Assembly: GCA_002197995.1 (NCBI GenBank)
Contig: NGZR01000001.1
Span: 3,224,001 to 3,288,000 of the forward strand
Origin: Gaeumannomyces sp. JS-464
Lineage: Eukaryota > Ascomycota > Sordariomycetes > Magnaporthales > Magnaporthaceae
Length of the DNA stretch: 64,000 nt
Direction of reading: 5' to 3'
Positions 57,370 to 64,000 of the stretch are shown here, in pieces. Under the pieces are notes generated by a model, which had not been told where the DNA came from, made no database searches, and worked only from the letters and a program-made list of their open reading frames with translations. Position 1 is the stretch's first letter; the number at the start of each line of letters is the position of its first letter. A program made the position numbers and the translations under genes.

Positions 57370-57506
57370 GGGTGATATGTCTGCTATGAACATATCAAAC
57401 ATAGCACCAGGCGACAAGAAGTGATATGCTCGCTATGAACATATCAAACATAGCACGCCACACCAATAAGTGCTACAAGTGCTATGAACATAGCACGCAT
57501 AGCAGG
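57370..57506. repeat. Minisatellite of GCTATGAACATA units
   Basis: Three spaced copies of a unit that reads GCTATGAACATATCAAACAT (or a shortened form) followed by AGCAC; each begins GCTATG and ends CATAGC, so each unit is also a small palindrome. Unit spacing is about 50 bp. Confidence 0.75.
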
Positions 57507-57537
57507 GCAACCCAACAACAAGAACACGGGTATGTAA

Positions 57538-58181
57538 GGGGCTGTTCGATACTATGCGGTTTTTGGCTTTTTGACCCCCTTTGTAGTTTTTTGCCTTGAT
57601 TTAAGCTTAATTCTCGATGTGGGACAACGCCCGGGGTCCGTTCATGTATTTTTGGCTTTGTTGTTCAGTGGATTCCCATCCAAGGCCGACACGAAACGTC
57701 TATCTATCGCAAACCAGCGGGCCACCACGGGGGATTTGCCACGAAAGTGGCAGCCGTTAGTACTTTTGTTAGGAACTTTTGCAATTTTCGGCTCGGTGCG
57801 CGCCGCGTACCGGGCAAAAGCGATAGAAAAAAATATTTATTTAATAAAATAAAAAAAATGCGAATTAATTGATATATTTAGTATATCAAACGGGCAAAAA
57901 TTGCGGTTCAAATATGCGAATTAGTTTGGTGCACTTTACCAGACTCGACCCGCGGGCAGGCCGGCCTTGTCCCTTAAAAGCCACACGTGGCTTCCAGTGC
58001 TTCCATTTAAGCGGCTCGTTGGCCTGGTTAAAATGGTACTTCTGGCGGGGCAAAAGCTATGCTTATTTGGCGTTTTACAAGGATTTAAGCGGGGGTCTCA
58101 AATCCACCATCGGTTTTTCAAAGCGGGTTGGCAAAAATAGTATGGAAAAAACAAAAAACCGGAATAGTGTCGAACAGCCCC
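57538..58181. mobile_element. PIF/Harbinger-like MITE, 644 bp
   Basis: The left end GGGGCTGTTCGATACTAT and the right end (reverse complement GGGGCTGTTCGACACTAT) form terminal inverted repeats that continue into CGGTTTTT. The element is flanked by TAA at 57535-57537 and 58182-58184, a 3-bp target duplication of the TWA type used by PIF/Harbinger transposons. The interior has no transposase; a central part is very AT-rich (57825-57880). Confidence 0.75.
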
Positions 58182-58190
58182 TAAGGAATA

Positions 58191-59107
58191 GGGTTTCTTT
58201 GTGTTTAGATAGCTTCGACTGAGGCTTCGGCATCAGTTAACCTAAGTTAGCTTTTAGGTATCCCTTAGAGCAAGCAATCAGATCGTTGTCTTCTAGCACC
58301 TTTGAAGCGTTCACCAGAGTTACTGTCCAGTCCACCCCTGAGGCGCCCTACCTTAGGAGCAGAACCCCCTGATTGTAACACGGTTATGGGTGCACTCGAT
58401 CAGGCCTGCAGCGAGCCGGCTGACAAGCCGATGCGCGGTGCTCCGGGGCGTCTGGGTCCCCTTTGCGCTTTTCAACGAGAGCGCGCTCCGCGGCCGTCCT
58501 ACCGCAGCGTGCTGGAAGTGCTTCCGCAGCGACGCCGTGCTCGCTGCGCTGGAATGCTCACCCGGGTCGACCCCATGTCGCCTTCGGGTATTCGTGCCTT
58601 GCAGGCACCCTGACTGGCGGCCCCAGACATGGCGGAGAGTATCACAAAGTCGCCCTTGTCAGCTCGGTGCTGAAGCAGCAGGTTCGCAGCGTCGCTACCT
58701 TCACAGCCGCAGCCACAGGCCGAGGCAAATGCGCGGAAGAGCCTCCCAGCCTGGACCCAGAAGCGACAGAGAGCCGAATCGAAGGTCCCGTGCCCCTCAG
58801 CTATAATCTGCTGCTCTTAACGACCTTCCCGGTCCTTTGACCTCGACCAGCCGTTTCGGATCCGTTATCCCCTTTCAGCTTGGCTAAGTCGGAGCACCCC
58901 CTGTTGGGTGTTACAATCAGGGGTTCTGCTCCTAGGGTAGGGCGCCTCGGGGGTGGACTGGACAGTATCGCTGGGTCAGGGGATTTTGGTGAGAACACGA
59001 GACTAAAGGGCAACGGCTAATTGCTTGCCCCAGGGGATGCCTGGGAGCTAACTTAGGTTCACTAATGCCGAAGCCTTAGTTAAAGCTATTTAAACATAAA
59101 GAAACCT
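58191..59107. mobile_element. Inverted-repeat (foldback) element with ~190-200-bp arms
   Basis: The left arm 58191-58381 and right arm 58908-59107 are inverted copies: shared blocks include GGCTTCGGCAT, AACCTAAGTTAGCT and CTGTCCAGTCCACCC. The arms differ mostly by C/T and G/A. The spacer 58382-58907 is GC-rich and unrelated to the arms. It starts 10 bp after the MITE end. No transposase and no clear target duplication is visible. Confidence 0.7.
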
Positions 59108-59182
59108 TTTTTATTATATACCCGAAATTTTGTAATGCGAAATGGCCGTTTTTTTTTAATATTTCAAGTATCAAAAGTATTA

Positions 59183-59240
59183 ACGTGGTTTACAAGTAAA
59201 TGGATTAAATAAGCGAGTGGATTACTAATACGCGTTAACG
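59183..59240 (+). repeat. Isolated terminal repeat of a Fot1/pogo-like element
   Basis: TA followed by ACGTGGTTTACAAGTAAATG and further sequence matching the terminus at 63494 with C-to-T differences. No matching body follows before the LTR element, so it is a fragment or the end of a disrupted copy. Confidence 0.55.
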
Positions 59241-59608
59241 CGTTAATTAAATTTTATCCACGAATATTTTTATAACAAACAATAGTAAATATAAACGACG
59301 AAAGCAGGATTATCCTAGCTTTTTAAACTATTAATTCGAATGTAAAATTAAGCGTTCGAAATGCCGTTAAAATTTACGCGGTTAATTATTTTACTTTCGC
59401 TTAGTGTAAAAGCGGTTAACCTTATCACGGCTAGTAAGGCCTTAATTGTAAATAAAAAAGTTAAAACTAAAAACCCTTATCGTTAAATAAAGGCGGAAGT
59501 TTTATAAGGTGGATCCCGCACAAAAATATCTTAAACCTTTGCAGGGTTAGGCTTCCAGCCTTTAACCTACTCCGAATATCATCTTTTTGCTTTTCCGATT
59601 TCTTTAGC

Positions 59609-59790
59609 TGTTATAAATTAGGCCTAATAGCCCAATTTTAATGCCAAAGCTTTGCCTTGTGGCTTGTATATAGTCCCTTCCGTGGCTTCGGGCTTTTAAC
59701 AGGTAGATCTCTTTTTTCGTTAGCTTTATTCATCACCTTTCCTGGGCCCCCAAGCGACCTCTTTTGGGCCACCCTATAATATTAAATAAA
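59609..59790 (+). repeat. Upstream LTR-like direct repeat
   Basis: Starts TGTTATAAATTA and contains GGCTTGTATATAG and TTCGTTAGCTTTATTCATCA. It matches the copy at 61012-61200. Confidence 0.7.
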
Positions 59791-60016
59791 GCTCCTTTCT
59801 TTCGATACGCACGCGCACCAAATCGAAAAAAATGTCCGATTCGACCCCAACAAACTTGTCACGCCACACGCTTCCGCACGCACCAAAGTTACAGCTAAGG
59901 GAAAGGCTTAAGCCCTAACTGGTCGAAATGCGGATAAAAATGGTAATTGACGGGCCAGCAATGGGGGTCGACAGGGCCGATTTTTTTACGTTTATTTACG
60001 CTTTGGCTCTTTTAAA

Positions 60017-60568
60017 ATGCAGTACCTCGATTACGTCAAATCGGGGGCAAAGACCTTAAGCGACCAGAAGTTTCTGGCACAAGTGGAAGCCGACTTGGGT
60101 GATATACGCAAAGCAAGAAAGGCCGCCCTGGCACCGGTGACGATGCGCCAAGGGAACGAGTCGCTGGCGGAGTTTTTAGCACGTTGGGACCGAACCAGAT
60201 ACGCGGCGGGTGCGAAAGATTGGTCCTCGGGGGCCTTAATTGCACTGCTCGTCGCCGGGGTGTCGCCGGCACTACAAGGGCGATTAGATTTCCAAGCGAC
60301 GTGGCCAACAGAAGTCGCGGCTTTTTTGGACCTACTTCGGGGCTTTGAAGGGGTTTTTAATGGCGCACACGGACAAACAACGGCACAAAGATACGGAGGC
60401 GACCCGGGTCCGGCCGGGGAAGCTATGGATATCGGGACGGCCAGGACCCAGGCCACCTGTTTCCATTGCAAAAAGCCCGGGCATTTTAAAAAGGACTGTC
60501 CCCAAAGGAAGCAATCGGGAATCGCTTTAATCTTTAGAAGCCAGTTAGGAGAGGGTGCGCATGGGTAG
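60017..60568 (+). CDS. Retrotransposon gag protein with zinc knuckle (N-terminus incomplete)
   Basis: An uninterrupted 183-codon frame. It contains a capsid-like helical segment (SLAEFLARWDRTRYAAGA; FLDLLRGFEG) typical of Ty3-type gag and a CX2CX4HX4C zinc knuckle (CFHCKKPGHFKKDC) near the end. A frame starting at 59832 (MSDSTPTNLSRHT) looks like the true N-terminus, but a stop or indel near 59918 separates it. The coding part is GC-rich and barely mutated, unlike the surrounding AT-rich repeats. It is not a cellular gene. Confidence 0.75.
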   Translation: MQYLDYVKSGAKTLSDQKFLAQVEADLGDIRKARKAALAPVTMRQGNESLAEFLARWDRTRYAAGAKDWSSGALIALLVAGVSPALQGRLDFQATWPTEVAAFLDLLRGFEGVFNGAHGQTTAQRYGGDPGPAGEAMDIGTARTQATCFHCKKPGHFKKDCPQRKQSGIALIFRSQLGEGAHG

Positions 60569-61011
60569 GAACGAAAAAAGGACGGGGTCGGGCTTTTAGG
60601 GCTGGGGGCCGGGTTAACCCCGAAAAGGAAACGAGGGGCAAGCGCGGGGCAGTCGGACCGGGGTCGGGTCGGGTTTTAAACCCCCGTCGGCAAACGCTCC
60701 AAGGCATTTGCAAAGCTGGCTTCGTACCACAGCCATAAGGGTTAGGCCGAAAGAGCTTAACGCGCCACAAATCGGTGGCGGGCAAAGCGTTTGGCAGGTG
60801 AATTGCACGGTTGTGCAGTCCTTCCCCCCTTAGCGACCCGCCGGGATTACGGGGATTGCTTTCGGCCGAATTGGGTGCGTGTTAAAAGCGCGCGTGCCCG
60901 AAGGCTTTAATAAGGATAACAAAAGCAATTGCGTGGTTTGTGTGCATTGCTCGGGCATAAAATGTTCGGCCTTTTTGTTAAAGTCCGGTAAGGATTTTAA
61001 AAACGAGGATA
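60569..61011. other. Post-gag internal region of the LTR element
   Basis: GC-rich at first, then AT-richer. Short open pieces only; no retropepsin or polymerase motif was found. Confidence 0.4.
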
Positions 61012-61200
61012 TGTTATAAATTAAACTTGGTAGCCTAATTTTAATGCTAAAGCTTTACTTTATGGCTTGTATATAGTTTTTTTTCGTGGTTTTAAGCTTT
61101 TAGCAAGTAGATTTTTTCTTTCGTTAGCTTTATTTATCACCTTTCCTAAGCTTTTAAGCGACCTTTTTTTAAACTACTTTATAATAATAATAAAAAAAGG
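61012..61200 (+). repeat. Downstream LTR-like direct repeat, heavily C-to-T changed
   Basis: Starts TGTTATAAATTA like the upstream copy. CC and GG positions of the upstream copy are often TT, TC or AA here. Confidence 0.7.
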
Positions 61201-61218
61201 ATATTTGTTTAAACATTA

Positions 61219-63081
61219 ACGTGTTTTATTAGCAAATAACGCACATTAACAAGTAACGCGTTTTTTATCACGGCTCGCGTTTTCCACTTCCAACTTTAAT
61301 TTTTTAATAACCACAAATAGCATTAACATTTATTAAGGTTAAAATTGTTTTTGCTATACGAGCAATCCAATTTAATGCATAATTAAATGTGTGTTTGGCA
61401 GCTAAAATTTACGACGTTTTTAAAGCTACGCTGCGTCGCTAACACGTTGGCCGACTTATTTAACGCGATAATATGCCTAACTTTCGGAAATTAACGGAAT
61501 TCGAAAAGGAGGCGCTTATTAAGTACATATTCGAGCTGGATTTTCACGCATTCCTTTCCCGACATTTTGGTGTTAAAAATATAGCTAACCGATTGTTTAC
61601 TAAACGCGACGCGCGCGTCGTCGGCAAATGCTAAGTCGAAAAGTTTGTTAAACGCCGCCCGGAGCTCGGCACGCGCTAAATTCGAAAATACGATTACCAA
61701 AAGGCCAAATGCGAAAATCCCAAGCTTATTTTTACCTAATTCGATTTTATGCGAAATATTATAGCTAAATATGGCATTTTGGATAACGATATTTACAATT
61801 TCGACGAAACCGGTTTTTTTATAAGCATAATCGCCGCCGTTATAATTATTACAATATTAAAAGGCCGTAATAAAACAAAGCTGGTTTAGCATAGCAATTA
61901 AAAATAGGTTATAATTATTTAAAAGGTTAATTATTGCGGTTAAGCAATCCTTTTTTTTATTATCGTTAAAAAATAGCACTATTTGGTTAATTGGTATTCG
62001 AAAACCAACTTTTTACGCGATTAGGTTATTTTAACGAGTGCTAATAAATAAACTACGAATAAACTTAATTTAAAATGGATTTGGTATTTCGATAAACATA
62101 TTACAGTTTGCAAAAAAAGAGTTTTATCGTTTGTTAATGCTAAACGGGCATAAAAGCTATTATTCGACGAATTTTAAGCTTTACTGTTAAAAATATAATA
62201 TTATTACGCTTTGCATGCTTTCGCATTTGTTTTACTTTTTTTAACCGCTTAACGTTAAATGTTTTAACCCGTTAAAAAAAGCGTATAGTTAATAAATCGA
62301 AAGTTTAATAAAATTACACGTTAGTTACGTAATTAAAATCGAGTTTTTTTCGGCGTTTAAAACGGCATTTTTTAATTTTATTACCGAAAAAAACATTCGA
62401 AAAGGTTTTTAAAAAGCTGGCTTTGCTTTTTTTAATTCGAGTTCGGTTTTAAAAAAGCTAAACGTAAAGTTACGAATTTTAATTCCTTCGAGAAAGCTTT
62501 TAAACAACGCTGAACTTTGGACTTTCAAAACGCCGCGGACAGTTAAAAAAGCAATTTCGCAATTTAAATATATTAAAACTCGGATTACCAATTACCGGAG
62601 TAGCTTTCCAACTTTTATATTAACGGTTGTGGACCAATTTGCGAAAAGGGCTAAAGTAATTATACATCGGGTCGCCCTTTTGGAAAAAAAGAATTCCAAG
62701 CTACGAAAAGCGAACGAAGCATTAAGCAAACGCCGAAAAGCTAAAAAAAACACGTGTCCGATAAAAAGGGTTATATATTATCGAAAAGATACGAAATGAT
62801 TTAAACTAGAAACAGCTAAATAAATAGCTATAGTAAAAAATGCGCGATTATAAAGGTTAAATAAAAAGGGCGACGACGACTCGTCGGCGATATGGCATTT
62901 GCGGCAAAACCGGACACAATGCGCGCATTTGTTAAAAAAAAGTAAAAATGTTCGATATATACAATTCCGAATAGTTTAAATGGATTTTTGGCGTTATTAG
63001 GTTGGCATGCGCGTTAATTAACTAAAGGTCGGGTGTTAGTGCGTTATTCGCTAATATGTGTTACTCGCTAATGAAATACGT
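61219..63081 (+). mobile_element. Fot1/pogo-type DNA transposon, copy A, 1.86 kb
   Basis: Terminal inverted repeats start ACGTGTTTTATTAGC on the left and ACGTATTTCATTAGC on the reverse of the right, each followed by TAACGC-type subrepeats. TA is present on both sides (61217-61218 and 63082-63083), the target duplication of Tc1/mariner elements. The size fits Fot1 (about 1.9 kb). The body is strongly AT-rich with many stops, as expected after RIP. Confidence 0.75.
61473..62935 (+). pseudogene. Decayed pogo/Fot1 DDE transposase (copy A)
   Basis: Starts at ATG 61473. Recognisable pieces in order: the N-terminal DNA-binding region (LTEFEKEALIKYI), FVKRRPELGTR, RKYDYQKAKCENP, the first catalytic Asp in YNFDETGF, LLMLNGHKSY (normally LDGH, second catalytic Asp changed to Asn), a PLNVKCFNPLKKAYS block, the basic NEALSKRRKAKK stretch and a C-terminal zinc-knuckle remnant (YGICGKTGHNARIC). 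Many Trp, Gln and Arg codons are now stops, in line with C:G-to-T:A mutation. Non-functional. Confidence 0.8.
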
Positions 63082-63493
63082 TATTTAATTTACACATAGT
63101 TTAATTTTTTTAAAACCTTTATTTCGAAATTCGTTTAGTTATTTTTAGTAAATAGCGCGGGAACTTTAATGCCAGCTTTAAAAGCCCAGCTTTAACAAAG
63201 GTTTAAAAATCTTTTAATGTTTTACTTTTCCACCTATTTAGCTTAAGCTTAAATACCGACGTTTCGCGTTATATTTTTTTTTTTAAACTTATTAATAATT
63301 TTAAACGCTTTTATTAGCTTTATATAGCACTTTGCTCGCGGCAATATATAAAATGTCCGTTTTTTAAATAACGAATACCAGTTAAAAAAACAGGTTTAAA
63401 AAACCGAAAACGGTATTTTTAACTCCATAACGTAATCCACCAATGTGTGCCACACACCACCTTATGCCACACGTCGAAATTACATATTAAATA
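63082..63493. other. AT-rich spacer between the two transposon copies
   Basis: About 410 bases, strongly AT-rich, no gene. It contains many TTTAAA words and probably consists of older mutated repeats. Confidence 0.4.
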
Positions 63494-64000
63494 ACGTGGT
63501 TTACAAGTGAATGGATTAAACAAGCGAGTGGATTACCGACACCCGACCGTCGGTTAATCAACGCGCATGCCAACCCAATAACGCCAAAAATCCATTTAAA
63601 CTATTCGGAATTATATACATCGAACGTTTCTACTTCTTCCTAACAAATGCGCGCATTGTGTCCGGTTTTGCCGCAGGTGCTACATCGCCGACGAGTCGTC
63701 GTCGCCCTTTTTTTTTAACCCCCATAATCGCGCATTTTTGCTATAGCTGCTTATCCAGCTTTTGCTGGTCCAGAACATTTCGTATTTTTTTAACAATATG
63801 TAACCCTTTTTATCGAACACGTGTTTTTTTGGCCTTCCGGCGTTTGCTTAATGCCTCGTTCGCCTTTTATAACCTGGAGCACTCTTCCTTTAAAAGGTTA
63901 ACCCGATGCATAATTGCTTTAACCCTTTTCGTTAATTGGTCCACAACCGATAGCATAGGTAACGGAAAGCTGTTTCGGTAATTGGAAATCCGAGTTTTAA
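63494..64000 (-). mobile_element. Fot1/pogo-type transposon, copy B, 3' part (runs off right edge)
   Basis: On the minus strand this matches the last ~510 bp of copy A. The terminus reads ACGTGGTTTACAAGTGAATG preceded by TA at 63492-63493. From 64000 to 63640 the transposase C-terminus can be followed: KRVKAIMHRVNLLKEECSRL, KANEALSKRRKAKKTRVR and an intact zinc knuckle CSTCGKTGHNARIC ending at the TAG 63642-63640. It has fewer mutations than copy A. Confidence 0.75.

Larger units (their letters stand above)
59609..61200 (+). mobile_element. Gag-only LTR retroelement (TR-GAG-like), ~1.6 kb
   Basis: Direct repeats of about 185 bp, both starting TGTTATAAATTA, lie at 59609-59790 and 61012-61200 and flank an internal region of only ~1.2 kb. 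The internal region encodes a gag protein but no recognisable protease, reverse transcriptase or integrase. The downstream LTR differs from the upstream one mostly by C-to-T and G-to-A changes and is far more AT-rich. The element is therefore non-autonomous and probably relied on a related full-length retrotransposon. Confidence 0.65.

Noticed and set aside
57370..57506. CRISPR-like array
   Set aside because: The host is a eukaryote, only three units occur, and the spacers are short and irregular. It is a minisatellite.
60017..60568. A host zinc-knuckle RNA-binding protein (domesticated gag)
   Set aside because: It sits between LTR-like direct repeats and has a retrotransposon capsid-like region, so an element-encoded gag is the simpler reading.
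62409..62591. Minus-strand 60-codon frame in the AT-rich region
   Set aside because: It is antisense to the decayed transposase on the plus strand and has no independent support.

Overview
The window looks like a contig end from a filamentous ascomycete (Pezizomycotina, most likely Sordariomycetes). The coding DNA is GC-rich. Introns are short (about 50-130 nt) with GTAAGT-type donors and CTAAC/CTGAC branch points. The genes have typical fungal architecture (fused tryptophan synthase, PRM1, ALG14, IMA1, SIW14). The right-hand 5 kb is AT-rich and full of transposable-element relics carrying C:G-to-T:A changes of the RIP type.

Layout. 1-6.3 kb: start of a probable mitochondrial protein (minus, runs off the left edge), mitoribosomal mS23/Rsm25 (+), Alg14 (-), Ima1-type inner nuclear membrane protein (+). 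6.3-17.8 kb: a Siw14-type phosphatase (+), a small membrane protein (-), an ER-type J-protein (+) and a tRNA-Ser(AGA), separated by long gene-free stretches. 17.8-28 kb (all minus): a three-KH RNA-binding protein, an unknown protein with three internal repeats, and a very large fusion: PrnB/IDO-like haem dioxygenase domain, NADPH/FAD reductase of the P450-reductase type, cytochrome b5, helical region, low-complexity tail. 30-38.3 kb: a C2H2-DUF3716-cupin protein (+), mitochondrial aspartate aminotransferase (+) with an apparent 3-nt microexon, a coiled-coil protein (-) divergent from mitoribosomal bL28m (+). 40-45.6 kb: tryptophan synthase (+) and PRM1 (-) facing each other. 50-57.3 kb: short-chain dehydrogenase (+), single-TM surface protein (-), MYND-finger protein ending at an early stop (+), rhodopsin-fold membrane protein (+). 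57.4-64 kb: a minisatellite, a PIF/Harbinger-like MITE (TAA target duplication), a 0.9-kb inverted-repeat element, a gag-only LTR element, and two Fot1/pogo-type transposons lying 3' end to 3' end.

Most genes are unrelated housekeeping genes rather than a pathway cluster. Shared themes are mitochondrial translation (mS23, bL28m), nitrogen metabolism (AAT, TRP5) and membranes (ALG14, PRM1, IMA1). The most unusual item is the self-contained dioxygenase-reductase-cytochrome b5 fusion. Many otherwise conserved genes contain 1-nt frame shifts, mostly in homopolymers. Because even the mitoribosomal bL28m and PRM1 are affected, I read these mainly as assembly or sequencing indels, although the fusion gene carries unusually many (eight).
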